Positions 18,201 through 26,523 are shown, counted from the stretch's first letter. The stretch is DNA of 64,000 nt from Pseudomonas fluorescens (GCF_001902145.1 NZ_MRST01000018.1:62001-126000), one strand, 5' to 3'. Notes: generated from the sequence alone by a model not told the origin. Numbers and translations: made by a program.

Positions 18201-19166
18201 ATCCAATTGTTCACGGTTGGTAGGGATGTTTAATCCGTGGTCATCCAGATACTGCATCAGGCTGATGCGATTGAATGTACCTGCATTGGCCGGTTTGTAG
18301 CTGCCCTCCACCGGGGCATAGAGCTTCTGTCGGACCAGTTCGTCGCCAATGGCGACTTCCTCGTACTGACCTTCCTCCAGGCAACGAGATAGATCCAGCA
18401 AGCTATAGCCTGCCTGGTATCGCAAATTGATATCGCCCAAGGCAGCCTTATGGCGCTCAAGCACCTCGTGGCTACGGCTTTGACCCAGCGCGCGATCCTG
18501 ATCTGCAGACAATTGAATAAATGTCTTATCCCTTAGCAGCTCTGCAGCGCGTGCCTGGGCAGCGGCCTGCGTGGGCGTCGCTGTTTCTTTATAAAACAGC
18601 CTGACGGTTTCCAGTGGCGCGCGCTCACTGCCTGAATCCAAGGGGGGATGTACACGCGCCACCGGGTCATCCGCCACGATAATCCTTGCGGCCGCCAACA
18701 CCGGCCCGCTCACCGCCTCCCACCGTGTGTCACCCTGACCCAATGTGTGCAACACACGCTGCGGATCACGTTCGCGCCTGAGCCTGTATGTGATCTCACC
18801 CGAGCCGGGCTTGAGGACGACTGTCGAAGGATCCACGCCAACCGCCTCCATCCATTGGCGCATTTCCTGCGAACTCATTGCGCTGCCCAGTTGCGACCAC
18901 CACCGCCCGAATGTCGAGGCCGAGGGAATAGGATAAACGTGGATCCCGGCATCGCGAGTCGCATTTCCCTGAATTTCAAGCAACGCAGCACGATAGATCG
19001 GCGCCAACTCGTTGTCGGCTTCGGTGTGGTAGTCACCCGGCAGCAATGCGTGGGTCGCACTGTCGCTGCGGTGTGTGACTGCAGTCTGCGTGTCAGCCAA
19101 TATCGGCACACTTTGCAAATGGCTAGATCTGTTCTGCATAGGAGAAACGAGGGAGGCATCTGTCAT
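15201..19166 (-). CDS. Large toxin-like protein (dermonecrotic/Mcf-like family) with possible His/Cys protease-like C-terminus
   Basis: 1321 residues, no N-terminal signal peptide. The long N-terminal two thirds are mostly helical and resemble the large Pseudomonas proteins labelled dermonecrotic-toxin-domain (DUF6543-like). Around residues 930-1000 is an alanine/glycine-rich hydrophobic stretch (LDIFGFVVGVGAAAKGAKAV) preceded by ALNLIPLRSAIVNFQ, which in this class is a membrane-insertion or translocation region. The C-terminal 200 residues contain LNISAHGLAPG (His1155) and VRLLVCHGADG (Cys1206), spaced 51 residues apart like the dyad of clan CD cysteine peptidases, including toxin autoprocessing domains. 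I also recall a 'putative adhesin' label for similar C-termini, so the peptidase idea is inference. The ribosome site is weak. The gene is alone, with no obvious immunity gene beside it. Confidence 0.7.
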   Translation of the reverse strand: MTDASLVSPMQNRSSHLQSVPILADTQTAVTHRSDSATHALLPGDYHTEADNELAPIYRAALLEIQGNATRDAGIHVYPIPSASTFGRWWSQLGSAMSSQEMRQWMEAVGVDPSTVVLKPGSGEITYRLRRERDPQRVLHTLGQGDTRWEAVSGPVLAAARIIVADDPVARVHPPLDSGSERAPLETVRLFYKETATPTQAAAQARAAELLRDKTFIQLSADQDRALGQSRSHEVLERHKAALGDINLRYQAGYSLLDLSRCLEEGQYEEVAIGDELVRQKLYAPVEGSYKPANAGTFNRISLMQYLDDHGLNIPTNREQLDNLAKALMTPEPRAQVHGDYSGALGWPQPVDPVIYQDLRAVLAQGKVGDIELGAFKNVLEYLLDKWPVSASEARSPRQLIDNLVDSPKGRTLGAALKAHFDAKSIKGSANDWLLAAISQDKHAEVTVGQANSRLNVEGYRLMSAENAGKTAQAVVNELRLALVTGGKATNLQTASTYTHLLLSSRAPELLVKDIPNEIVLGSHGWVSFVTAARRIAAKSPGATATMTYWQVMKHASIAPVTREEQRHEYLAQTEALRDWAVANGMGFPSTNEAMTVVRTAFNAQINELKAASQTSIATAPRMRDFTYALVKKELPEMTLEQFEKKCITLQPPNRHFPGPYSVADLCMDGRALRSTPPGANSDWGTSALAWMPWSFVPSLNTAANTQKPGSWFSSSPDVDIPKVLNALKSLKSLPDISQPFNAAFSSFAADLEKTTRTQIKHLISTLPLEDRQNLEYGKITVTKQMNLARENNGQPRRSRVTEGRVLVKTERDDQVHTYEIDRLNNTILKRRDLGDFQTGERTSVGSRPYTMFEVITPSGEYTPQLTDERTGTPGIPRSFSSERTAYIADAVIKDIDLPAARQAAKGVTTFDTEVPTYKTASEIALNLIPLRSAIVNFQKGNLDEAANDLMLDIFGFVVGVGAAAKGAKAVASGASALSKAGHVAKIVARTAVGSLNPLDGATDLARSLWAGARRTITAGQNTVNYLRGAMRNVDVLDVIKHPDIAQGTVKTAQGSNEGRVLAMFDEPTNKWYAYDPQQQKMYGKPLEGFTADSSSLVNGRAAGTLDDSLLSRGLASDNVVRMGGPMENLIFIGNEIHTFEDTYKGTKRLNISAHGLAPGQADPYLFNGTRVVVDGVAYDAEGLFNLLKGKGVNPTHYDNVRLLVCHGADGVSTSFAHEFQKIVDRPVKAFEGPVTLNYGASPVTDDRNRLAAKVNQRYPALKPDEAKSMANFLIRQEAATGAPHEVFKNHGQRIVIDTTPVGGSPSSHDVIVNYRPRHFP

Positions 19167-19316
19167 TTTTCAAAAGCTCTCTAAGGGAATATCGGAGTGT
19201 CTTTCTCCCGACCCCCTCTCTTTGTCTGAAACCCCTAAATGATTCCATGAAAGCCGCTATGTATGCGTTGCCGGATATTTGCCCTGTTGATCTGAGCGCT
19301 GCTGCGTCGTTGTTAC

Positions 19317-19862
19317 TCATCGGATGGGATTGTCGATTTGGATATAGAACGCATAGACACCCAGCACTAGCCAAAACACCATGAACAACCACGGCGCGCG
19401 CATGGAAAACAACAATGACTTGCGATAGCCCTTGTGGCTCGACTCCACCTCGGAAAACAGCGGCGATTCATCGTAGGCCAGGCCCATCACCGGCTCGCTG
19501 TGCAGCAATTCGCTTTGCTTGTAATGCCAGTGGTCGATGATTTCATACGCGGCACGGATACCCGGCCAGGCATTCAGCGAACTGAGAATGCCCAGCGAAA
19601 CCAGGAAGATCGGCACCACCAGGGTGAACAATTTGCCCCATTCCGGGTTGAGGTTGCCCATGCCGGAGACAAAGGCAATCACCAGGAAGGATTGCGCAGT
19701 CAGGTAGGCGTCGGTGCGGTTGGCCAGGATGCTGGTTTCGTACTGGATCTCGCGCCGATAAAAGTCGAGGCGGTCCTTGGGCGAGCCGAATATCTTTGCG
19801 TTGTGTTCGCTGTGGTCGTTCAGGGCCGCTTCCGGAGTGTGGGGGGAGATGATTCTGGACAC
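19317..19862 (-). CDS. Hypothetical membrane protein with three predicted membrane segments
   Basis: 181 residues from a GTG at 19862, chosen because GGAG lies seven bases before it; the frame extends further upstream into REPIN sequence. A soluble N-terminus (GSPKDRLDFYRREIQYETSI) is followed by three hydrophobic segments: QSFLVIAFVSGMGNL, FTLVVPIFLVSLGILSSL and PWLFMVFWLVLGVYAFYI. I do not recognise the family. It is on the same strand as the toxin-like gene and upstream of it, with a gap of 150 bp. A role as partner or immunity protein is possible but nothing in the sequence shows it. Confidence 0.65.
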   Translation of the reverse strand: MSRIISPHTPEAALNDHSEHNAKIFGSPKDRLDFYRREIQYETSILANRTDAYLTAQSFLVIAFVSGMGNLNPEWGKLFTLVVPIFLVSLGILSSLNAWPGIRAAYEIIDHWHYKQSELLHSEPVMGLAYDESPLFSEVESSHKGYRKSLLFSMRAPWLFMVFWLVLGVYAFYIQIDNPIR

Positions 19863-19958
19863 GACGGTGCTCCACAAGGTGACGAAACTCCTTAGAAGAA
19901 TCGGGGCTCGGTGAAGTTCAAGTGGGTTGACGCACCAGTTTAGGGCAACCGCCGCCCT

Positions 19959-20061
19959 CTGTAGGAGCGAGCTTGCTCGCGAAAAACTCACCGGCACCGC
20001 GTTTATTCAGGAAGCCCGCGTCATCGTTGACATTTTTCGCGAGCAAGCTCGCTCCTACAGG
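19959..20061. repeat. REPIN
   Basis: TGTAGGAGCGAGCTTGCTCG and, about 60 bp later, its inverse CGAGCAAGCTCGCTCCTACA. The inner part ends CATCGTTGACATTTTTCGCG, the orientation shared with the copies at 12928 and 47952. Confidence 0.92.
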
Positions 20062-20237
20062 GGGTTTACCGCGGATTAACGGCATTCCGGCACAGGCATT
20101 GCTTTATCCATTCACCACCCGGAAAACAGGAGCATGCGTTACCCCCCGACCCAGAGCCGCCCCCATAAGAAAGTAAGGACCAGGCCTGTTGGCACCTTCA
20201 GCCACGGGCTCATAAAAACATGCGTTTTTTTAAGCGG

Positions 20238-20267
20238 CAGTGCCACCCAAAGCCACACTGGGCACTG
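20238..20267 (+). promoter_or_regulatory. Hairpin in the leader of the ATP-grasp gene
   Basis: CAGTGCC (20238-20244) pairs with GGCACTG (20261-20267); the ribosome site AAGG and start codon follow within 14 bases. The region 20062-20280 is otherwise gene-free and must hold the promoter. A small A5C/GT5 dyad at 20214-20229 lies just upstream. Confidence 0.35.
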
Positions 20268-20280
20268 ACAAGGTACTGGA

Positions 20281-21690
20281 ATGGCTCGATCTTTCTTTGA
20301 TGAAATGAATGACGCAAACGGCGTATGCCGTGCGCACTATCAGGACTTCTCTCGCTGGCTGGCCAATACGCCGCCGGAACTGCTGGCCCAGCGTCGCCGT
20401 GAAGCGGATTTGCTGTTCCATCGCGCCGGGATCACCTTCACCCTGTATGGCGACGAGCAAGACACCGAACGCTTGATTCCCTTCGATATCATTCCCCGCA
20501 GCATCCCCGCCAGTGAATGGAGCCTGATCGAGCGTGGCTGCATCCAGCGGGTCAACGCACTGAACATGTTCCTCGCCGACATCTACCACGACCAGCGCAT
20601 CATCAAGGCCGGGATCATTCCGGCAGAACAGGTGCTGGGCAACGAGGGCTATCAGAAGGCGATGGTCGGCCTGGACCTGCACCGCGACATTTACTCGCAT
20701 ATCTCCGGTGTCGACCTGGTGCGCGACGGCGACGGTACCTACTACGTGCTGGAAGACAACTTGCGCACCCCCAGCGGCGTGAGCTACATGCTCGAAGACC
20801 GCAAGATGATGATGCGCCTGTTCCCGGAAGTATTCGCCAAGCAGCGCATTGCACCGGTGGACCACTACCCCAACCTGTTGCTCAAGACCCTCAAGAGCGC
20901 CAGCCGCCTCGATAACCCGAATGTGGTGGTGTTGACGCCTGGGCGCTTCAACAGCGCCTTCTTCGAACACGCGTTCCTTGCCCGGGAAATGGGTGTGGAA
21001 CTGGTGGAAGGCGCTGATCTGTTCGTGCATGACCTCAAGGTGTTCATGCGCACCACCGACGGCCCCAAGGCGGTGGACGTGATCTACCGGCGCATCGACG
21101 ACGCCTTCCTCGACCCCCAGGCGTTCAACCCCGAGTCGATGCTCGGCGTGCCGGGGCTGGTGGCGGCTTACTGCGCCGGCAATGTGGTACTGGCCAACGC
21201 CATCGGCACCGGGGTGGCTGACGACAAGTCGATCTACCCCTATGTTCCGGCGATGATCCGCTTCTACCTGGACGAGGAACCGATCCTGCAGAACGTGCCG
21301 ACCTTCCAATGCCGCAAGCCCGATGAACTGTCCCATGTGCTGGCCAACCTCGAGCAGTTGGTGGTCAAGGAAACCCAGGGCTCCGGCGGCTACGGCATGT
21401 TGGTGGGCCCGGCGTCGACAGCCGCCGAGATCGAAGACTTCCGCCAGCGCATCAAGGCCCGTCCCCATGCCTATATCGCCCAACCCACCCTGAGCCTGTC
21501 CACCTGCCCGACCTTCGTCGAAAACGGCATTGCGCCCCGGCATATCGACCTGCGCCCGTTCGTACTCTCGGGCAAGGAAACCCGCCTGGTGCCCGGCGGC
21601 TTGACCCGCGTGGCGCTGAAGGAAGGCTCGCTGGTCGTCAACTCGTCGCAAGGCGGCGGAACCAAGGACACCTGGGTGGTGGAGGGCTGA
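20281..21690 (+). CDS. Circularly permuted type 2 ATP-grasp protein
   Basis: 469 residues. Recognisable blocks are WSLIERGCIQRVNALNMFLA, DIYHDQRIIKAGIIP, YVLEDNLRTPSGVSYMLEDR, VVLTPGRFNSAFFEHAFLAR, VDVIYRRIDDAFLDP, VVKETQGSGGYGMLVGP and FVLSGKETRLVPGGLTRVAL, all features of the DUF404/DUF407 circularly permuted ATP-grasp family. These enzymes are predicted to form amide bonds with ATP in a conserved peptide-synthesis or modification operon. It is followed 2 bp later by the alpha-E gene with which it nearly always occurs. The transglutaminase-like and Anbu-type peptidase genes that often complete the set are not next to it here. Confidence 0.93.
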   Translation: MARSFFDEMNDANGVCRAHYQDFSRWLANTPPELLAQRRREADLLFHRAGITFTLYGDEQDTERLIPFDIIPRSIPASEWSLIERGCIQRVNALNMFLADIYHDQRIIKAGIIPAEQVLGNEGYQKAMVGLDLHRDIYSHISGVDLVRDGDGTYYVLEDNLRTPSGVSYMLEDRKMMMRLFPEVFAKQRIAPVDHYPNLLLKTLKSASRLDNPNVVVLTPGRFNSAFFEHAFLAREMGVELVEGADLFVHDLKVFMRTTDGPKAVDVIYRRIDDAFLDPQAFNPESMLGVPGLVAAYCAGNVVLANAIGTGVADDKSIYPYVPAMIRFYLDEEPILQNVPTFQCRKPDELSHVLANLEQLVVKETQGSGGYGMLVGPASTAAEIEDFRQRIKARPHAYIAQPTLSLSTCPTFVENGIAPRHIDLRPFVLSGKETRLVPGGLTRVALKEGSLVVNSSQGGGTKDTWVVEG

Positions 21691-21692
21691 GT

Positions 21693-22643
21693 ATGTTAAG
21701 TAGAACCGCTGCGGACCTGTATTGGATGTCGCGCTACCTGGAGCGCGCCGAGAACCTGGCGCGCATGCTGGAAGTCAGTTATTCGCTGTCCTTGATGCCC
21801 CAGGCCGGGCGCAGCGATGGTCTGGATGAGTTGGCCATGTCGTTGCTCAGCAGCGGCACCCTGGACAGTTACCTTGAACGTCACCAGACCCTGGATGCCG
21901 AACGCATGCTGCACTTCTTCGCCCTCGACGAAGAAAACCCGGCCAGCATCTACAACTGCCTGCGCGCCGCCCGAGGCAATGCCCACGCCGTGCGCGGCCG
22001 CATCACCGCCGACATGTGGGAAAACCTCAACGCCACCTGGCTGGAAATGCGCAGCATTGCCGCCGGCGGCCTGGCACGGCACGGCATCAGCCACTTCTGT
22101 GACTGGGTCAAACAGCGCTCGCACCTGTTTCGTGGCGCCACTTCCGGGACGATCATGCGCAATGACGCCTACCGCTTCATTCGCCTGGGCACCTTTGTCG
22201 AGCGCGCCGACAACACCCTGCGCCTGCTGGATGCACGCTACGAGATGTTCGGCGAAGAGTCCGAAGAAGTCAGCGACCTGTCGGCCCGCGGCTACTACCA
22301 GTGGAGCGCCCTGCTCCGCGCGTTGTCATCATTCGAGGCGTACACCGAGCTGTACCCCAATGCCCTGAACGCCCGCTCGGTGTCGGAACTGCTGCTGTTG
22401 CGCAGTGATGTGCCGCGTTCGCTGCATGCGTGTATCGAGGAGTTGAGTTATATCCTTGCGGACCTACCGGGCAGTTATGGGCGCACGGCGCAGCGCTTGG
22501 CCGCCGAGTTTGAAGCGCGGCTGCGGTATACGGGGATTGATGAGATTCTGGAGGATGGGTTGCATCGGCGGTTGACGGAGTTTATTGATACCGTACGGGA
22601 GTTGGCGCGGGCGATTCATAGTTCGTATCTGGAAGTGGTCTAA
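21693..22643 (+). CDS. Alpha-E domain protein (DUF403)
   Basis: 316 residues, all-helical. The N-terminus MLSRTAADLYWMSRYLERAE is the family signature, followed by YNCLRAARGNAHAVRGRITA and FVERADNTLRLLDARYEMFG. Alpha-E proteins are the obligate partner of circularly permuted ATP-grasp enzymes; their biochemical role is unknown. The start lies two bases after the preceding stop codon, so the pair is one operon. It ends before a strong hairpin shared with the convergent gene. Confidence 0.93.
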   Translation: MLSRTAADLYWMSRYLERAENLARMLEVSYSLSLMPQAGRSDGLDELAMSLLSSGTLDSYLERHQTLDAERMLHFFALDEENPASIYNCLRAARGNAHAVRGRITADMWENLNATWLEMRSIAAGGLARHGISHFCDWVKQRSHLFRGATSGTIMRNDAYRFIRLGTFVERADNTLRLLDARYEMFGEESEEVSDLSARGYYQWSALLRALSSFEAYTELYPNALNARSVSELLLLRSDVPRSLHACIEELSYILADLPGSYGRTAQRLAAEFEARLRYTGIDEILEDGLHRRLTEFIDTVRELARAIHSSYLEVV

Positions 22644-22669
22644 GGCCCGTCGTCCTATAGGTGATGGAA

Positions 22670-22708
22670 GGTACGGGTGGATTTACTTTAAGTAAATCCA
22701 CCCGCACC
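22670..22708. terminator. Hairpin between convergent genes, likely bidirectional terminator
   Basis: GGTACGGGTGGATTTACTT and AAGTAAATCCACCCGCACC form a 19-base stem with one mismatch and almost no loop. It lies between the alpha-E gene and the end of the convergent large modular gene. No T-run follows it, so it may act mainly as an mRNA-end stabiliser. Confidence 0.75.
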
Positions 22709-22730
22709 TTCGCCCGCTGACATCTGATAG

Positions 22731-25700
22731 TTAGAGCCGCCTGACCACAATATCATCCAGATTAAATACTGTACTCCCCGTTCCGCTCACCACCTCTAGC
22801 CAAATTTCGACCGTATTAGTACCGCGCATCATAAGTGGCACTGAACAAATCGTCCAACTATAAACAGGTGACGGAACAGATATTCTCTTATAGTCATTAT
22901 GGGTTTTAACAAGCAGCCCTGCGCTGATGGTCCCCGTTTTCGTATATCTATACTTGAAGCTTATTTCGTAGATGCCATCAATAGTATCTCTATAAGATTT
23001 CATAAGGCCTGAAGCTCCATGACCTGCATCGGTTCCAGTATGAAAATAGGTATTGCCACCCTCCACCTCGATGAAGCCTCTCCCTTCCCAACCATTCCGC
23101 TGCCCACCATCAAATCGGGTGATATCTTCAAAAGGTGGAGGTGAATTAATTACATATTCGGTCCTCGGAAAAGTGACAGCCCCCGCCTCACTGGCGTTCG
23201 GGTCATAGGCTACTTTAAAATCAATTGACACTCGACTGTTGTCTCGACAGGCTTTTAGCCAGCTTACCGGTGCCGTGATGTCAACCCCCGATGTAGAGTG
23301 GTGCAAATGGGCGTTCCAATAATAATAAGGATTCGGGTTCGCACCGACGCAATGGAAAATCAACCAGGCTTTCATACCCGAATACTGAAGTGGCCACGCC
23401 GCGACCGTGAGTTTGGTGTTATCCGGTAAGTTGAGAACATTCAATGTGCCATTGTGAGCAACATTATTAATCAACGGCCTCGGCAAGTTGGTCACCTGCG
23501 TCACCGTCACCGTCAAGACCTTGGACGCCACGGTTATCCCATCTCGAGTCACGTCGTATTTAATGGTAAACGTCTTGTTGCCATTGCCTATGTTGGCCGC
23601 AATTCCAGTCTTGGGAATATTAAAAGTCACCACCCCGCTGGTCACCCCATTTTTGGCCGGAATCGCTGGAGACCCCGAACCGGCCGTTCCCACCATCATC
23701 ACCTTGATACTGTCAGTGGTGTACATCGGCGTGTACTCCACCGAGACCGTGCCGCCGTTTTGCGCATTCAAGGGATTGAGCGTTACTGAGGTGCCGGTGC
23801 CACTGGCTTGGGTCAACCTGGGAACGGGGAATTCAGCCAGTAATTTGCTGACGGTGTACTCCACTATCGGAAAATCGATGGCCTGGGCTTCATCCTTACT
23901 TAGACTGAAAGCTGCTTTGAATTCCATCTTCAGTTGGGTGCCATCACCCAACCCATCCAAGTATGTGCGCAGGAGGCGATACTCATAACTCCCGTTGGCG
24001 ACCCACGCTTGATTGACATAGGAGCTGTTTATGTTGAACAGGGTAAGAGGATGATCAGCACCTTGGGCTGTTTTCCCAAGAAACTTCAACGAAACCGGAT
24101 ACAGATTAGTGATAAATGGCCATGTGCCTATATGGGCCATCGCGTTTCCAGTGAAGCTGTCAATGTCCAGAACGTTCGTCGCGGCATTGGCTTGATTGAG
24201 CCTGATCACCGTCTTGGCCAACTCAGCCTGCGGTATCGGCGTTACCGTCACCGTCAAAATCTTCGACGACACATCTTCCATACCCCGCGTCACGACGTAG
24301 TCAAGGGTAAACGTCCTGTTGGCATTACCAATGTTCGCCGCAATCGCCGCCTTGGAAATATCAAACGCCACCCACCCTGCCGCCGCATTCCCCGGTTTGC
24401 CGGGGATAGTCGGCGAACCGGCACCTGCTGACCCGACCATCCTGGGCTGAATAAAGTCGTCATCGTGTATGCCGGGATAACTGATGATCAGGGTGCCGCC
24501 TTCGAGCGCATTCAAGGGAGCCAGCGTGGCCGTTTCCGGACCGGTAATGCTGGCCTGGCGCAAATCCGCTACCGGCAAATCCGCCAGCCCACTTCCAATA
24601 AACAGCTCGGTGACGTTGGAATAGCGCAGCTTTTGCTCGCCACGTTCCAGGGTATAAAACACCGAGACCCACTCATCCAGGTTAGGCCCGATGTAGTCGT
24701 ACAACACGTGGAAGTTCACAATCTCGGCGTCCGCCGCCACCTGAACCCGCAGGGGTGGCGAGCTCACCAGGCCGTACCAGTACAGGGTCAACCAGTCGCC
24801 TTTCTTGGTCTCGGCAAAGGGGGCCGTCACCTTGGCGCCGTCACGGACCTCATCCGGATCCAGTTGCCCCCCGACAGCCTTCTCGACCTGCGGTTTGTCC
24901 ATATCGCGTACGGGCTCACCCACCTGATATACCTGACGCAGGGATTCCTGGGGTGGTTCGTTGTTGTGGGACACGCTGTAGAACACTTCAACCAGGCGCC
25001 CGTCAAAACGCGCAAGCTCAGTGCCAGGAACGTCAAACGTCATCTCCTCATCTGGGAGGAACTCACCGACCTCACGACCGGCGGTGTAGTCGACGGTGCC
25101 GTTCGTAGCGCTCGCCAAGAGTGTCACTTGCAACCGGTCGGCACTGCTCCAACTGGCCTGAGCCGGGAAACGCAGGGTAATCAACGCCAGGCTTGGGTCC
25201 AGTGTCCAGCCCTCGGCCTGGTCCACGGTCGGCGCCGGCCATCTGACCACCTCGCCAATTACCGTCAGGTAGCGGTTGTGCGAGCGTTTGTCGTCGACGT
25301 CGGCACCTTTCAACTCGTAATACACCGTGGCACTGCCCTGGGCAATTGCGCGGACCAGGTCGTTATCGATATCGAAAAAATAGCCCTTTGCACCGGCCAA
25401 TACCCGATCTTCAAAATGGGAAACCGAGCCGCCCTGGGCATTTACACCGTTCCAGTACAGAAAAACATGGCTGTAGAGCCTGGCATCGGCAACCCCGATC
25501 GACAGGCCCAGTTGTACGTTTCGACTGCCCAGTAGGTCGAGATCGATTTCCCGGTCCGTCTCAGGCACCTGCACCCACGGTGCAGTGAGGCGATCCGTTT
25601 CCAGGTACACCGCAACCAGCGCCGTTTCAGACCAGGGGGCCCAAGGGTCGGGGGTATTGCCGGTATTGCCGCGTACTTGAAACCCGACCGGCAGCAATTC

Positions 25701-26360
25701 ACTGTCTCCGGCTTCCTTGATATCGGCTTCGCTCAGGGTGTAGATGATATCCCTGCCGACTTCGTCGGGTTGGATCAGCCGCTCGATTCGCACCGACCCC
25801 CATACAAAGATAAGCAGGTCATAAGCCGCCATGTGCAACCAAGACCTGAAAATGACCTCCACGCCTTGCTCCGCCCGTGCGGCATCGACCCCACCGAGTC
25901 GTACGTCCTCCGGCAACTCAAATACGAGGTTCTGATTACCCGGTGCCGGGCCAGGGTCCTGCCCGCCGGGATATTGCAGGTTGACCCGCAAGCGTAAGGG
26001 TTGGGTTTGCAGAGGACTATCACTGGGCCGACTCACCACCACGTACACCGGGTCGGCCCAGGACTCGCGAATATCGTCGGTTGGGACAGTGAAAGGGATA
26101 CGCCTGAGCTGCTCGTCGCCTTCACGGATCAGGTTGAACGCCACCGGATTGCCCGGCCCCCAGAACAACTCAAACAGCGTGTCCAAGGGTGTGTTGTCCG
26201 GCCTGTCGATGTGCACCACCAGGGGCCGCAGGGTATGCGACACGCCAATTCCACCATCGGCCTTTTCGATATCGCCTTCGATTGCCGGATGCAGCAACGG
26301 GATGTCCACCGGTGGCAGTTCCGAGTGTGGGGCTGGGCGACGATAGGAATGGTTGGCCAT
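22731..26360 (-). CDS. Large multi-module beta-rich protein, subtype A, with extra C-terminal domain
   Basis: 1209 residues from the ATG at 26360 (GAGGA seven bases upstream). No signal peptide or membrane helix. It begins with a subtype A N-terminus (DIPLLHPAIEGDIEKADGGI) shared with the gene at 31978. Modules of about 110 residues follow: the family module (LVFELPEDVRLGGVDAARAE, LLIFVWGS), then WPAPTVDQAEGWTLDPSLAL and VFYTLERGEQKLRYSN. Two further close repeats sit at about residues 635-750 and 860-970 (ATLAPLNALEGGTLIISY versus VTLNPLNAQNGGTVSVEY, each with AANIGN and ILTVTVT or VLTVTVT). The last about 130 residues are a separate jelly-roll-like domain opening DITRFDGGQRNGWEGRGF, encoded by DNA near 45% GC by hand count. 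Function unknown; Ig-like or adhesin-like architecture is inferred. Transcribed from the left half of the palindromic promoter region. Confidence 0.85.
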   Translation of the reverse strand: MANHSYRRPAPHSELPPVDIPLLHPAIEGDIEKADGGIGVSHTLRPLVVHIDRPDNTPLDTLFELFWGPGNPVAFNLIREGDEQLRRIPFTVPTDDIRESWADPVYVVVSRPSDSPLQTQPLRLRVNLQYPGGQDPGPAPGNQNLVFELPEDVRLGGVDAARAEQGVEVIFRSWLHMAAYDLLIFVWGSVRIERLIQPDEVGRDIIYTLSEADIKEAGDSELLPVGFQVRGNTGNTPDPWAPWSETALVAVYLETDRLTAPWVQVPETDREIDLDLLGSRNVQLGLSIGVADARLYSHVFLYWNGVNAQGGSVSHFEDRVLAGAKGYFFDIDNDLVRAIAQGSATVYYELKGADVDDKRSHNRYLTVIGEVVRWPAPTVDQAEGWTLDPSLALITLRFPAQASWSSADRLQVTLLASATNGTVDYTAGREVGEFLPDEEMTFDVPGTELARFDGRLVEVFYSVSHNNEPPQESLRQVYQVGEPVRDMDKPQVEKAVGGQLDPDEVRDGAKVTAPFAETKKGDWLTLYWYGLVSSPPLRVQVAADAEIVNFHVLYDYIGPNLDEWVSVFYTLERGEQKLRYSNVTELFIGSGLADLPVADLRQASITGPETATLAPLNALEGGTLIISYPGIHDDDFIQPRMVGSAGAGSPTIPGKPGNAAAGWVAFDISKAAIAANIGNANRTFTLDYVVTRGMEDVSSKILTVTVTPIPQAELAKTVIRLNQANAATNVLDIDSFTGNAMAHIGTWPFITNLYPVSLKFLGKTAQGADHPLTLFNINSSYVNQAWVANGSYEYRLLRTYLDGLGDGTQLKMEFKAAFSLSKDEAQAIDFPIVEYTVSKLLAEFPVPRLTQASGTGTSVTLNPLNAQNGGTVSVEYTPMYTTDSIKVMMVGTAGSGSPAIPAKNGVTSGVVTFNIPKTGIAANIGNGNKTFTIKYDVTRDGITVASKVLTVTVTQVTNLPRPLINNVAHNGTLNVLNLPDNTKLTVAAWPLQYSGMKAWLIFHCVGANPNPYYYWNAHLHHSTSGVDITAPVSWLKACRDNSRVSIDFKVAYDPNASEAGAVTFPRTEYVINSPPPFEDITRFDGGQRNGWEGRGFIEVEGGNTYFHTGTDAGHGASGLMKSYRDTIDGIYEISFKYRYTKTGTISAGLLVKTHNDYKRISVPSPVYSWTICSVPLMMRGTNTVEIWLEVVSGTGSTVFNLDDIVVRRL

Positions 26361-26413
26361 GGCGATGTCCTCGGTGGTGTCGTGCCCCTCGTGGCGGGGA
26401 CGTGCCTGAGCCA

Positions 26414-26523
26414 ATCAAACACCCAAGAGCCAGGCATTGGCTACTGTCAGAATTCACAGGTGAACATGCGGGCCTACCTGTGAACTTTGACAGTAGCCAG
26501 GCGTGAGAGACGGGTGTTTGATA
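26414..26523. promoter_or_regulatory. Divergent palindromic promoter region with two lux-box-like dyads
   Basis: The region is a nested inverted repeat: ATCAAACACCC/GGGTGTTTGAT (26414-26424, 26512-26522), GGCTACTGTCA/TGACAGTAGCC (26439-26449, 26488-26498), and TTCACAGGT/ACCTGTGAA further in. Two 16-bp dyads of CT-N12-AG form are included: CTGTCAGAATTCACAG (26444-26459) and CTGTGAACTTTGACAG (26478-26493), centres 34 bp apart. Each is followed outward, about 31 bp from its centre, by GTTTGAT, a candidate -10 region. This geometry is that of LuxR-type activators bound around -42 to -45. It faces genes on both sides: 22731-26360 and 26586-28043. The identity of the regulator is inference. Confidence 0.65.

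Noticed and set aside
20230..21651. A 473-codon reverse-strand frame opposite the ATP-grasp gene.
   Set aside because: Same antisense effect; the forward product has all the family blocks.
26444..26493. The CTGT...ACAG dyads as LexA (SOS) boxes.
   Set aside because: The Pseudomonas LexA site is CTG-N10-CAG with an AT-rich inner part and CTGTATAT-type start; here the TCA-N4-TGA core and promoter spacing fit an activator of the LuxR type better. Not excluded without binding data.
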